A stretch of DNA of 64,000 bases from Belliella calami (GCF_022549695.1 NZ_JAKZGS010000003.1:186001-250000); one strand, 5' to 3'; positions 1 through 8,737 are shown, counted from the stretch's first letter. The notes: a model not told the origin generated them from the letters alone. Made by a program: numbers and translations.

Positions 1-815
1 ATCAGATACTTGCAACAAGGGGAGTGGAAGGTTACACGCTACTGAATGGATTATTCTTTAGTGATTTGATACAACCTTTGTTTATCAATATAAGTGATTC
101 TGCTTTGGTATTTATTGAGAGATTTGCTTGGTGGTTCCATATTGTTGGGATTTTGGCATTTGCTATATATGTGACTTACTCCAAGCATTTACATATATTC
201 TTGGCATTCCCAAATACTTGGTATTCGAACCTGAAGCCAAAAGGTGAGATCAGCAACATGCCTGAAGTAACCAATGAGGTAAATATGATGCTTGGGATCC
301 ATGTAGAGGGCAATCAAGAGCCCCCTGCTGAAATCAGTAGATTTGGGGCAAAAGACATCAATGACCTGAGTTGGGTCAATGTGATGAATGCTTACAGCTG
401 CACCGAATGCGGTAGATGCACAGCAGAGTGTCCTGCCAATATCACTGGGAAAAAGCTATCACCAAGAAAGATCATGATGGATGTTCGTGATAGAGCGGAA
501 GAAGTTGGTAGAAGCATAGATGCGGGTGGGCCAGGATTGGAAGATGGGAAGTCACTTTTGGGTGATTATACAACCAAAGAGGAAATCAATGCTTGTACCT
601 CCTGTAATGCCTGTGTAGAAGCTTGCCCAGTAAATATCGATCCACTATCGATTATCCTTCAGATGCGAAGATATGTCGCAATGGAAGAATCAGGTACCCC
701 TGCACAGTGGAATGCGATGTTCCAAAATATGGAAACTAGCTTTTCCCCTTGGAAATTTGCCCCAACTGATAGGTTCAACTGGGCTGAGAAAATCAAGGAT
801 GAAGAAGTAAAATAA
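1..815 (+). CDS. 4Fe-4S dicluster membrane-associated oxidoreductase subunit (5' end missing)
   Basis: The reading frame is open to the left window edge, so the true start lies outside; the GTG at 24 is only the first possible start in view. A hydrophobic segment near visible residues 30-52 is followed by a soluble part with two ferredoxin motifs: CTECGRCTAECP (Cys 126, 129, 132, 136 counted from 24) and CTSCNACVEACP about 70 residues later. This is the pattern of HdrE/HdrC-like respiratory iron-sulfur proteins that pass electrons between membrane quinone and a cysteine-rich partner. The next gene encodes such a partner 85 bp downstream on the same strand, so the two probably form one complex. 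The physiological donor and acceptor cannot be read from the sequence. Confidence 0.85.
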   Translation, partial: QILATRGVEGYTLLNGLFFSDLIQPLFINISDSALVFIERFAWWFHIVGILAFAIYVTYSKHLHIFLAFPNTWYSNLKPKGEISNMPEVTNEVNMMLGIHVEGNQEPPAEISRFGAKDINDLSWVNVMNAYSCTECGRCTAECPANITGKKLSPRKIMMDVRDRAEEVGRSIDAGGPGLEDGKSLLGDYTTKEEINACTSCNACVEACPVNIDPLSIILQMRRYVAMEESGTPAQWNAMFQNMETSFSPWKFAPTDRFNWAEKIKDEEVK

Positions 816-900
816 ATAGACACAAGACATAAGACGTGAGACATAAGAAAAGCTTTTTTTTTAGTCTCATATCTCAAGTCTCATATCTCAAATCTAAATT

Positions 901-1692
901 ATGTCAACATATAAAGTACCAACCATGGCCGAGATGGCCTCATCTGGACAGAGTCCCGAAATCCTTTTTTGGGTAGGCTGTGCAGGTTCCTTTGATGATA
1001 GATACAAGGCCGTAACACAGGCTTTTGTCAAGATACTTAATAAAGTAGGAGTGAGCTTTGCCGTATTGGGTACAGAGGAAGCTTGTACCGGCGATCCTGC
1101 AAGAAGAGCAGGCAATGAATTCCTTTTCCAAATGCAGGCTGTAGCCAATATTCAGGTGATGAATGGCTACGAAGTCAAAAAGGTAGTCACAGCTTGCCCT
1201 CATTGCTTCAATACGATCAAGAATGAATATCCTGCTTTGGGAGGAAATTATGAAGTGATTCATCACTCCCAATTTCTCCAACAACTCATAAATGAAGGCA
1301 AAGTAGCACTCCAAGGTGGTGGAGAATTCAAAGGAAAGAAAATCACCTTCCACGATTCTTGTTACCTAGGTCGTGCAAATGATGTCTATGAAGCTCCGAG
1401 AGATGTGATCAAAGCCTTAGATGTGGAGTTGGTAGAGATGAAGCGTTGCAAAACAAAAGGTCTTTGCTGTGGCGCAGGAGGTGCACAGATGTTCAAAGAG
1501 CCTGAAAATGGCAAAAAAGACATCAATGTAGAGCGGACGGAAGAGGCTTTGGCTACAGGGGCATCTGCGATAGCAGTGGGTTGCCCGTTCTGCCTGACGA
1601 TGATGACTGATGGGGTAAAAAATAAAGAGCGCGAGCATGATGTCCAAGTCTATGATTTGGCTGAGATGATCGCCAAGGATATGGGCATTTGA
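901..1692 (+). CDS. CCG-domain (HdrB/GlpC-like) (Fe-S)-binding protein
   Basis: 263 aa, soluble, no signal peptide. It has two cysteine-rich CCG-type domains. The first has GCAGSFDDR, ACTGDPARR and ACPHCF; the second has HDSCYLGR, GLCCGAGGAQMF and GCPFCLTMM. In heterodisulfide reductase subunit B, GlpC and LutA relatives these cysteines carry a 4Fe-4S or noncubane cluster and act as an electron-transfer or disulfide-reducing site. The first domain has CTG in place of CCG, a common variant. The ATG at 901 fits the family start. It follows the dicluster ferredoxin gene and is probably cotranscribed. The substrate is unknown; a quinone-linked electron-transfer module is inferred from gene context. 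Confidence 0.85.
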   Translation: MSTYKVPTMAEMASSGQSPEILFWVGCAGSFDDRYKAVTQAFVKILNKVGVSFAVLGTEEACTGDPARRAGNEFLFQMQAVANIQVMNGYEVKKVVTACPHCFNTIKNEYPALGGNYEVIHHSQFLQQLINEGKVALQGGGEFKGKKITFHDSCYLGRANDVYEAPRDVIKALDVELVEMKRCKTKGLCCGAGGAQMFKEPENGKKDINVERTEEALATGASAIAVGCPFCLTMMTDGVKNKEREHDVQVYDLAEMIAKDMGI

Positions 1693-1719
1693 TTTGAGCG
1701 TATTTGGATTGTATGTTCA

Positions 1720-1756
1720 GACCTGCCAGGTTTTTAAAACCTGGCAGGTCTTTTTA
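1720..1756 (+). terminator. Near-perfect hairpin with T-rich tail
   Basis: A 15-bp inverted repeat (gacctgccaggtttt paired with aaaacctggcaggtc) is followed by TTTTTATTTTT. It lies 28 bp after the stop of the CCG gene and fits an intrinsic terminator. The same arm sequence is a type of hairpin often scattered in Bacteroidota intergenic DNA, so it may be a mobile repeat used as a terminator. Confidence 0.75.
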
Positions 1757-1814
1757 TTTTTCATAAAAAAAGATGATCAAAAGGTATCTTTACACTATCC
1801 CTTCGGTAGAGAAG

Positions 1815-1920
1815 CAGCGTTTGATTTCTTTACCGTGGTCTGTGTCTGCACAGACCACCACATGAATCAGCGTTTGATTTCTTATTGTGTTCTGTGTCTC
1901 CACAGACCACCACATGACTT
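1815..1920. repeat. Two tandem 53-bp units, each with a small hairpin
   Basis: Unit 1 begins at 1815 and unit 2 at 1868, both starting cagcgtttgatttctt and ending cagaccaccacatga. In unit 1 ggtctgtg and cacagacc form an 8-bp stem around TCTG (1838-1857); unit 2 keeps the same arm with mismatches. No convincing gene covers the units. The rest of 1921-2047 is AT-rich and shows nothing recognisable. Confidence 0.7.
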
Positions 1921-2047
1921 ATATCCAATTTGTAATTGAATCCTTAAAGGATTTCTCTTTTTGAAGCTATTAAAATTTAAGTCGAGAATAATGACAGACT
2001 CTAACTTGGATATAAGCGTCCAAAAATAGAGTGAACAAGATTACTTA

Positions 2048-2162
2048 CCCTTACTTTGTTACAAGATTCTATGAAATTTGCCTTGACTTTGTGACAAATA
2101 ATGTAAAAAATACCCTGACTTTGTTACAATAAAATCAAAAAAATGCCCTTACTTTGTTACAA
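2048..2162 (+). repeat. Four direct repeats at about 33-bp spacing before an ATPase gene
   Basis: The core ACTTTGTTACAA occurs at 2053, 2118 and 2151, and as ACTTTGTGACAA at 2086. Core starts are 33, 32 and 33 bp apart, about three helical turns, and each is preceded by CCCTT, CCTTG or CCCTG. The last copy ends 12 bp before the ATG at 2175. Regular helical phasing suggests binding sites for a protein on one face of the DNA, such as an operator or iteron. Autoregulation by the downstream ATPase is a guess. Confidence 0.8.
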
Positions 2163-2174
2163 ATATGGAGAAAT

Positions 2175-3530
2175 ATGGGTTTCAAAAGACATGTTTTCAG
2201 TCATTTAACTAGCTGGAAAGAAAATATAGACAGAAAGCCTCTGGTTTTAAGAGGTGCAAGACAAGTGGGGAAGACCACTTTGATCAAGCAGTTTTCAGAA
2301 TTGTTCCCTTATTTCATTTCATTGAATTTGGAAAAGGAATCTGACAAATCATTTTTTGATGACTTTGATGAAGTCCAAAGCATTGTAGAAGCAATTTTTT
2401 TGACAAATAATCTAAAGATTGAACACTTAGGAGAAACACTACTTTTTTTAGATGAAATTCAAGAGTCTCCAAAAGCAATCAAATTGCTTAGATATTTTTA
2501 TGAAGAAATGCCAAAACTCCATGTGGTTGCTGCAGGTTCTTTATTGGAGTTTGCTATGAAAGAAGTCTCAAGCTTTCCGGTAGGAAGAGTTCAATTCCTG
2601 TATCTTCATCCGATCAATTTCCCTGAATACCTTGAAGCCATTGGACAAAACACCTTAGTGGATCAAATGAATCTGTTTCCCATTAGACCAGCTGCAAATA
2701 AGGTTTTGATGGACTTGTTTCACAGGTTTGCGATAATTGGGGGGATGCCGGAAATAATCAAGACTGATATTGAGAAAAATAACCTTGCGGATCTTACGGC
2801 AACCTATGAAAGCATTTGGGGTACATATAAAAATGATGTTGAAAAATATACTTCAAATGAAACGGAGCGAAAGATTATCAAGCACATTATGAATGCAGCC
2901 CCATTAGAGCTGGATAAAAGAGTCAAGTTCCAAGGTTTTGGCAATTCGAATTATAAATCAAGGGAAGTTGGAGAGTGCTTTAGGATTTTGGATGATGCAA
3001 GGGTTATCAAACTGATTTACCCTACGACAGATTTGAAACCACCTGTTCAATACGACTTAAAAAAATCCCCTAGATTGCAATTTTTGGATTCTGGATTGGT
3101 AAATTATTCTTTAGGAATTCAAGGGCAGTTGTTGAGAATGGAAGATTTGAGCCCTGCATTCAAAGGTGCATTGATCCCGCATTTGGTAACACAAGAATTG
3201 CTGTCAGTCCAAAATATTACAGACCAAAAGCCAAATTTTTGGGTAAGGGAGAAAAAGCAGTCGAGTGCCGAAGTTGACTTGGTGTATGTTTTTGAGGATA
3301 AGTTGATTCCAGTTGAAATCAAGTCTGGCCCTACAGGTTCGTTGAGGTCATTGCATCAATTTATCGATGCTGCTGACCATCATTTTGCCATGAGGGTTTA
3401 TGGTGGAAAATTATTGAAAGAAGAGGCAGTAACGCCAAGTGGAAAGCCATACTTGTTACTGAACCTTCCGTATTACTTAGGGTCAAAAATTGGAGTTTAC
3501 GCTCAGATGTTCGTGGAGGATCAAATTTAA
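2175..3530 (+). CDS. AAA_14/DUF4143 family ATPase
   Basis: 451 aa from the ATG at 2175; an in-frame TTG at 2154 exists but lies inside the last upstream repeat. Walker A is GARQVGKTTL (about residues 27-36) and Walker B is LLFLDEIQE. The C-terminal half is DUF4143 and ends in a PD-(D/E)XK-like signature, AEVDLVY followed by VEIKSG, which suggests a nuclease-like fold. These ATPases are widespread, often horizontally moved, and of unknown function; links to toxin-antitoxin or defence roles are only suggested. It stands alone, with repeats in front and a conserved hypothetical behind. The key motifs and the length are intact, so it looks functional. Confidence 0.9.
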   Translation: MGFKRHVFSHLTSWKENIDRKPLVLRGARQVGKTTLIKQFSELFPYFISLNLEKESDKSFFDDFDEVQSIVEAIFLTNNLKIEHLGETLLFLDEIQESPKAIKLLRYFYEEMPKLHVVAAGSLLEFAMKEVSSFPVGRVQFLYLHPINFPEYLEAIGQNTLVDQMNLFPIRPAANKVLMDLFHRFAIIGGMPEIIKTDIEKNNLADLTATYESIWGTYKNDVEKYTSNETERKIIKHIMNAAPLELDKRVKFQGFGNSNYKSREVGECFRILDDARVIKLIYPTTDLKPPVQYDLKKSPRLQFLDSGLVNYSLGIQGQLLRMEDLSPAFKGALIPHLVTQELLSVQNITDQKPNFWVREKKQSSAEVDLVYVFEDKLIPVEIKSGPTGSLRSLHQFIDAADHHFAMRVYGGKLLKEEAVTPSGKPYLLLNLPYYLGSKIGVYAQMFVEDQI

Positions 3531-3641
3531 ATATTACAGAAAGATATTTTTATATACCCAAATATTATATTTTTCCGTTAAGGAAAAGAACTAAAGTATG
3601 GTGAAAGTCCTTATCCTTAGGAACAATAAAATCACATTGAG

Positions 3642-4133
3642 ATGTATCTAGAATTTGAAAATATAGCGGCTCATTCACGAGTTTGGGTTTATCAATCTGA
3701 TAGGAAATTTAATTCTGAAGAGCTGAATTGGATCAAATCACATTTGAAATCCTTCTGTGAGCAATGGAATACCCATGGAGCTTTGATGCCTACTTCTTTT
3801 GAGATCAAATTTGATCAGGTTATCATCCTTTCCGTGGATGAAAGCAACTTAGGTGCCAGTGGTTGCTCGATTGACAGCTCGGTTCGTACACTAAGGGATA
3901 TAGAGCAAAAATTTGGTGTGAATTTGCTAGATCAAGGAAAAGTTGGTTTTCTGAACTCAGAGGACAATTTGGCTATTAATTCCGTCTTTGGTATCAAAGA
4001 AAGTGTGCAATCAGGTGTTGTGAGACCAGAAACTCGAATACTCAACCCACTCGTAAGGGAAAAGGCAGATTTGGAGAATAATTGGCTAATTCCTGCTAAA
4101 GAAAGCTGGTTAAACAAATACTTTCAAAATTAA
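3642..4133 (+). CDS. Conserved Bacteroidota hypothetical protein (sometimes annotated ABC transporter ATPase)
   Basis: 163 aa, cytoplasmic, no signal peptide. It contains SVDESNLGASGCSIDSS, a conserved block in a Bacteroidota family that databases often name ABC transporter ATPase although no Walker A motif is present, so that name is unsupported. I do not know its function. It sits 56 bp upstream of the OmpA-family lipoprotein gene on the same strand, so the two may be cotranscribed. The start at 3642 is the first ATG of the frame after an AT-rich 110-bp gap. Confidence 0.75.
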   Translation: MYLEFENIAAHSRVWVYQSDRKFNSEELNWIKSHLKSFCEQWNTHGALMPTSFEIKFDQVIILSVDESNLGASGCSIDSSVRTLRDIEQKFGVNLLDQGKVGFLNSEDNLAINSVFGIKESVQSGVVRPETRILNPLVREKADLENNWLIPAKESWLNKYFQN

Positions 4134-4189
4134 TTATTATAATTATCCTATATTTAAGATTCAAGACCTAATTCGACTAATAATAGCAA

Positions 4190-6112
4190 ATGAAGCGAAG
4201 TTTCATATTTATCATTTTTGTTGGACTACTCGGCGTTTCTTGTACGAGTTTATTCAAAAAAGGCCAAAAGCAGTTCTCTTCTGGTGAATATCAATACGCT
4301 ATCAGTACTTTTTCTAAAGTTTTGGAGAAAGATCCGGATAACAAAGAGGCGAATTTTTATGTGGCTGAAAGCTATAGACTTTCCAACAGAATAGAGAAAT
4401 CTTCAGCATATTATGAGAAATTGGTTGAAGAAGACGGGACTTTTGAGAATTATTACCGCCTTGGGCAGAGCTATAGGAATCAAGGAAGATCAGATGAAGC
4501 GCTTGAGGCATTCAAGCAAGCTAAAGGGCTTACATTGGAAGATGGGAATTTGAATGAATTGGATAGGGAAATTGCAAACCTTCAGAAAATCGATCAAATA
4601 GAAGATTATTGGCCTTACATTGAATTGGAAAATTTCACTTTGTTGAATACTCCAGGGCCTGATTATGCTCCGATTGTCAATGAAGGGTTTTTCTATTTTA
4701 CCAGCTCTAGGCAAGCTACTGGGATATATTCAGCCACTGGAGTGCCTTACACAAAGCTTTTCAGAACAAGAGCCGACGGGATCAAAGTGGATGTGCAGAA
4801 TATTCAAGCATTGCCAGAATTCAAAAATGAGGAAGGTTTGAACCAAGGTTCGATAGCGATAAGTCCTGATGGAAACACAATAATCTATGCAAGGGGAAAT
4901 TCTACTTCAAGTAAAGACCTTCCTGATGTTCATTTATTTGCTTCCTATTTTAGGGGAGGTGGGTTTACGCAACCTATTTGGATGCCTTTGAATGAAGATG
5001 AATTTTGGTGGAATAGTACTCCTGCCTTTAGCCCAGATGGATCAGAACTTTATTTCGCTTCCAACAGGCCAGGAGGGTATGGAGGGGTGGATCTATACAA
5101 AGCTACAAAACTTGCCAACGGAGATTTTGGAAATCCTGTAAATTTGGGTCCTCAAATCAATACATCAGGTAATGAATTGTTTCCTCGAATGATGTCAGAT
5201 GGTAAATTTTTCTTTGCTTCCGATGGTCATCCTGGATTTGGTAAGCTCGACTTGTTTGTAGCCGAACCATCAGAAGATGGCTTGATTATCAAAAACCTTG
5301 GGTCAAAAATCAATTCAGTAGCCGATGATTTTGGGATTTATTTTACAAGATATCCACAAGATGGATTCATCACTTCCAACAGGGAAGGCGGACAAGGTGA
5401 TGATGATATTTATTATTTTGAGGATAAAACTCCAAAACCAAAAGTTGTCAATGTGTTCCTAAATGTGATCACCAAAGAGAAGAAAGACGATGGCACAGAG
5501 GCGATTTTGCCACAGACAAGGGTTGCAATATATGACTCTGCCAATAAAATGACTGGAGGAGACTTTACAAACCAAAATGGGCGTGTTAGATTTACTTTAG
5601 CTCCAGATCAAAATTTCTCCATGATAGCTTCCAAAAGCGGATATTTCTCTAAAAGTATCACCTATGATACGAGAGGGAAAACACCAAGGCAAGAAGATTT
5701 GATTCAAGAAGTCACAAATATTACTTTGGATACTACGATCGTGTTGGATGCATTGATTTTGGAAAAATCCATTGTCTTGGATAACATCTACTATGATCTA
5801 GACAAGGCTGATATCAGGCCGGATGCAGCAGATGAGTTGGATAAATTGGTGACGATTTTGAAAGACAATCCTACCATCTCAATTGAACTGAGTTCACATA
5901 CAGATGCACGTGCTACAGATGCTTACAACGATGCGCTTTCACAAAGAAGAGCTGAATCCGCGGTAGCTTATATTGTGTCCAAAGGCATAGATGCTGAGAG
6001 ATTGGTGGCCAAAGGATATGGTAAGCGTCAGTTGATCATAGCAAATGCAACGACAGAAGAAGAGCACCAAGTCAACAGAAGAACGGAGTTTAAGGTTATT
6101 GAGATAAAGTAG
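4190..6112 (+). CDS. TPR / PD40 propeller / OmpA-domain lipoprotein (PorE-like)
   Basis: 640 aa. The lipobox GVSC puts the lipidated cysteine at residue 18. Domains in order: TPR repeats (about 25-125), a WD40-like PD40 propeller (about 150-405, with repeated SPDG and ASNRPGGYGG elements), a carboxypeptidase-D-like beta domain (about 420-510), and a C-terminal OmpA peptidoglycan-binding domain (about 530-640, with SSHTDARATDAYN and LSQRRAESA). This is the architecture of PorE, which links the type IX secretion apparatus to peptidoglycan. Many paralogues share it, so a direct T9SS role is inferred. A type IX cargo protein is encoded at 40532. Confidence 0.85.
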   Translation: MKRSFIFIIFVGLLGVSCTSLFKKGQKQFSSGEYQYAISTFSKVLEKDPDNKEANFYVAESYRLSNRIEKSSAYYEKLVEEDGTFENYYRLGQSYRNQGRSDEALEAFKQAKGLTLEDGNLNELDREIANLQKIDQIEDYWPYIELENFTLLNTPGPDYAPIVNEGFFYFTSSRQATGIYSATGVPYTKLFRTRADGIKVDVQNIQALPEFKNEEGLNQGSIAISPDGNTIIYARGNSTSSKDLPDVHLFASYFRGGGFTQPIWMPLNEDEFWWNSTPAFSPDGSELYFASNRPGGYGGVDLYKATKLANGDFGNPVNLGPQINTSGNELFPRMMSDGKFFFASDGHPGFGKLDLFVAEPSEDGLIIKNLGSKINSVADDFGIYFTRYPQDGFITSNREGGQGDDDIYYFEDKTPKPKVVNVFLNVITKEKKDDGTEAILPQTRVAIYDSANKMTGGDFTNQNGRVRFTLAPDQNFSMIASKSGYFSKSITYDTRGKTPRQEDLIQEVTNITLDTTIVLDALILEKSIVLDNIYYDLDKADIRPDAADELDKLVTILKDNPTISIELSSHTDARATDAYNDALSQRRAESAVAYIVSKGIDAERLVAKGYGKRQLIIANATTEEEHQVNRRTEFKVIEIK

Positions 6113-6165
6113 TTATACTTGAATTTGGGGTTAAGAAAATATGTTTTGTTTTCTAATTTAGTGCT

Positions 6166-6483
6166 ATGAAGGATCTCAGAGAAATGCAAAAAATACTAGC
6201 AAAAAATAAGTCTTTACTTTTTGAAAAATATCCCATTAAAAATTTGGCGATCTTTGGTTCTTTTGTGAGAAATGAACAAAAAGAAGATAGTGATTTAGAT
6301 GTTTTGGTTGAATTTAATGATAAAATTGGAATTGAATTTATCAATTTAGCAAATGAACTTGAGGAAATACTTGAAATTAAAGTAGATTTAGTTTCTTCAA
6401 AAGGTGTAAAAAGTAAATATTTAGATTCAATTAGAGAGGATCTTATTTATTTAAAAACAAACTCCCCATCCGTAATTTTCTAA
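6166..6483 (+). CDS. MNT-type minimal nucleotidyltransferase, no HEPN partner
   Basis: 105 aa. The motif GSFVRN followed by SDLDVLVEF is the GSx10DxD signature of minimal nucleotidyltransferases such as MntA. In classical HEPN/MNT pairs the MNT protein AMPylates and neutralises a HEPN RNase encoded next door. Here no HEPN/DUF86 gene lies on either side: an OmpA gene is upstream and a convergent methyltransferase downstream. It is either a solitary antitoxin remnant or an enzyme with another role. The frame is intact, and the gene is more AT-rich than its neighbours by eye. Confidence 0.75.
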   Translation: MKDLREMQKILAKNKSLLFEKYPIKNLAIFGSFVRNEQKEDSDLDVLVEFNDKIGIEFINLANELEEILEIKVDLVSSKGVKSKYLDSIREDLIYLKTNSPSVIF

Positions 6484-6509
6484 TTTTAAAATCTGCAATT
6501 TTCTAATTC

Positions 6510-7133
6510 CTAATTTTTAGCTTTCTTCCACACAAATACTCCCATTGCTCTTTGGTCATGAACCAACACACTTTTAGGGGCTTCAAGGTTGGTCAAACCA
6601 TATTTTAACTGAATTTTTTCCATCAACTCTTTAGTTAGTATAAACCGCTCACTTCCATCGGGAAGGACGTACACTCCATCTCCTAGATTTGGAGATATAT
6701 CCTGAATTCCCCCAAACCCTGTCGTCATTCTCAAGAAAAATGTCCCGCCGACTTTCAGCACTTTCATCATTTCATCCATCATCTTGAAGAAATGGGCTTC
6801 ACCATTGGCGAAATGTAATACTGCTGAGCTGATAATTGCATCGAATGCCCCTTTGTGGAATGGCATGTCTTGTACAGTAGCTGTCTGGAATCTGAAAATA
6901 TCATAATCAGGCTGAATCGTCTGTGCATAAATCCGTGCCATTTGTACAGCGATGGGATTGGCATCTACCCCAAATATTTGGTAGCCTTGGTTCAAAAAAT
7001 AAATACAGTTTCTGCCTTCTCCACATCCTGCGTCAAGGATTTTCATCTCTTTGGTAAATCTTCCTTTGAGGATTTGATCCAACAAATAAATGTCAATATT
7101 TCCCAAAAGTTGATTCAGCTTATTGATTTCCAT
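6510..7133 (-). CDS. Class I SAM-dependent methyltransferase
   Basis: 207 aa. The SAM-binding motif I is ILDAGCGEGRN (about residues 33-43), with an acidic strand-2 end (GVDAN) and a post-motif SSAVLHFANGEAHF. It belongs to the methyltransferase-11/25 type fold. The substrate is not predictable. Its start overlaps the end of the patatin gene by 14 bp, so the two are cotranscribed on the minus strand. Confidence 0.8.
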   Translation of the reverse strand: MEINKLNQLLGNIDIYLLDQILKGRFTKEMKILDAGCGEGRNCIYFLNQGYQIFGVDANPIAVQMARIYAQTIQPDYDIFRFQTATVQDMPFHKGAFDAIISSAVLHFANGEAHFFKMMDEMMKVLKVGGTFFLRMTTGFGGIQDISPNLGDGVYVLPDGSERFILTKELMEKIQLKYGLTNLEAPKSVLVHDQRAMGVFVWKKAKN

Positions 7134-8031
7134 TTTCTAGTTTTTTAAGCGCATCGATAGTTTTGCTTTTGCCTATTTCGATCAACTCAGAAGCTCTATG
7201 AAACTCAAGCGTCTTTGCTTGAATTCTAGAAACTTCGATCAATACATCGATCTTATTTTGATTGATCGTGATGGAAGAAAGTTTGTCTTGAAGCAAATCA
7301 AAAGAAAAATTCATCAATTCCAACGAACTCATTCCTTTGTATTTCTCCTGCCTTTCTTCCGAATCAAAATACTTTGAGAACTTTGAGCGATACTCGATGA
7401 CCCAATTTGGAATCTTGATCCTGCTTTCAGATTCTTTTTTGATACTTATTTCTGGTACTAACGTTACGAGCTTGTCTTTTGAAGCATTCAAATCAACTGC
7501 AATCACCAAGGTACCTCTTTTTCTTTTTGGCAGTAAGCTTAACGGGATAGGGTTGATAATTCCGCCGTCTACAAATTCCTTCCCATTAATCTTGGCAGGA
7601 GTAAGGACAGTTGGGATAGAGACCGATGCCCTAATGGCATCAAACAGAGAACCTTTGTCAAATATTTTTTCTTTTCCAAGCGGAATTTCTACGGCATTGC
7701 AAATAAATGGAACTTGAAGTTCCTCGATTTGGCAATCGGGGATAAACTTTTTGATTTCATTGAATACTTTTTCTCCTTTTATAAATCCCTTGCTTGACAA
7801 AGTGAAATCCATCAAGGAAAACACATCAATCCTGTCTAGGTTACAGATCCAGTCTTTGAAAACGGAGAGGTGACCAGCAGCGTGAATTCCACCGATCAGA
7901 GCGCCAGCAGAGGAGCCTGCGATAGAAACTATTTCATAACCGGCCTCTTCAACAGCCTCGATGACACCAATGTGTGCCATTCCTCTTGCTCCACCACTTG
8001 AAAGAACCAATGATACTGTTTTTTTACGCAT
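7120..8031 (-). CDS. Patatin-like phospholipase / lipid acyl hydrolase
   Basis: 303 aa from the ATG at 8031. A longer frame to 8079 exists, but its extra 16 residues are not family-like and overlap the promoter region. The oxyanion glycine-rich loop is SSGGARG, the nucleophile serine lies in GSSAG, and the catalytic Asp is in VDGG. These form the Ser-Asp dyad of bacterial patatins (RssA/YchK type), which cleave acyl groups from membrane lipids. There is no signal peptide, so it probably acts in the cytoplasm. The methyltransferase gene follows with a 14-bp overlap, and the VOC gene is divergent. Confidence 0.85.
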   Translation of the reverse strand: MRKKTVSLVLSSGGARGMAHIGVIEAVEEAGYEIVSIAGSSAGALIGGIHAAGHLSVFKDWICNLDRIDVFSLMDFTLSSKGFIKGEKVFNEIKKFIPDCQIEELQVPFICNAVEIPLGKEKIFDKGSLFDAIRASVSIPTVLTPAKINGKEFVDGGIINPIPLSLLPKRKRGTLVIAVDLNASKDKLVTLVPEISIKKESESRIKIPNWVIEYRSKFSKYFDSEERQEKYKGMSSLELMNFSFDLLQDKLSSITINQNKIDVLIEVSRIQAKTLEFHRASELIEIGKSKTIDALKKLENGNQ

Positions 8032-8054
8032 AATATAAAAGTGACATAAATTTT

Positions 8055-8062
8055 TATATTTG
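8055..8062 (+). promoter_or_regulatory. Candidate -7 element of the VOC gene promoter
   Basis: TATATTTG matches the Bacteroidota consensus TAnnTTTG and lies 33 bp before the ATG at 8095. No clear -33 TTG is seen at the expected spacing. Confidence 0.45.
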
Positions 8063-8094
8063 TAAATTAACTTTAACAAAAATACTCAAATACC

Positions 8095-8517
8095 ATGAAT
8101 CAATTTAAGCCTTTCCATCTCGCTTTTCCGATCAGAGATATTGAAGAAACCAGAGCTTTTTATGGAGATCTCCTTGGTTGTGAGATAGGTAGGAGCACAG
8201 AAAAGTGGATTGATTTCAATTTTTTTGGTCATCAGCTTTCTGCGCATGTTAAGCCAGATGAACTTGCCGCTGCCCACAAGAATGAAGTAGATGGCAAAAA
8301 TGTCCCCGTGAGACATTTTGGGGCGATTTTGCCTTGGGAAGAATGGCATGAGTTGGCAGATAAGCTCAAAGAAAATGGGACTGAATTTGTTATAGATCCT
8401 TATATTAGATTTCAAGGAGAAGTTGGTGAGCAGGCGACCATGTTCTTTTTGGATCCTTCAGGAAATGCATTGGAGTTCAAGTCATTTCAAGATTCAAGTC
8501 AGATCTTCGCCAAATAA
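8095..8517 (+). CDS. VOC (glyoxalase/bleomycin-resistance fold) family protein
   Basis: 140 aa. One vicinal-oxygen-chelate domain with two beta-alpha-beta-beta-beta modules: [21 protein letters not shown] at the start, and [15 protein letters not shown] near the end carrying the typical C-terminal metal-ligand Glu. The closest type is the dioxygenase-like glyoxalase seen in many Bacteroidota. The substrate is unknown. It is divergent from the patatin gene and followed 10 bp later by a small membrane protein gene. Confidence 0.85.
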   Translation: MNQFKPFHLAFPIRDIEETRAFYGDLLGCEIGRSTEKWIDFNFFGHQLSAHVKPDELAAAHKNEVDGKNVPVRHFGAILPWEEWHELADKLKENGTEFVIDPYIRFQGEVGEQATMFFLDPSGNALEFKSFQDSSQIFAK

Positions 8518-8527
8518 AATATTTGTT

Positions 8528-8737
8528 ATGAAAAATTCAATCGTTATTTTCAGTGGTGTTTTATTGATCCTTTCTGCCATTATTGTTGATAATTTCATAT
8601 CAGCTTCAAAACCTCCTTTTGACATTGAAATGATCAAATTCTTTGCAGGAATATGTTTCGGGGTAGGAGTGGGAATTTTGATTATTTCTATTTTTGGGAA
8701 AAAAGAAAAAAAACAGACGCATAAAACTTTACAATGA
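8528..8737 (+). CDS. Small two-helix membrane protein
   Basis: 69 aa from the ATG at 8528, chosen because an earlier in-frame start (8423) would lie deep inside the VOC gene. Two hydrophobic helices (about residues 4-23 and 34-56) are followed by a lysine-rich cytoplasmic tail. It starts 10 bp after the VOC stop and is probably translated from the same transcript. I do not recognise a family. The clean membrane topology supports a real gene. Confidence 0.6.
   Translation: MKNSIVIFSGVLLILSAIIVDNFISASKPPFDIEMIKFFAGICFGVGVGILIISIFGKKEKKQTHKTLQ

Noticed and set aside
940-1353. 137-residue minus-strand frame inside the CCG gene
   Set aside because: It lies opposite a clearly conserved coding gene and has no recognisable domain.
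1694-1939. 81-residue open frame after the CCG gene
   Set aside because: It is made of hairpin and tandem-repeat sequence, has no family features, and starts 1 bp after a stop with a terminator inside it.
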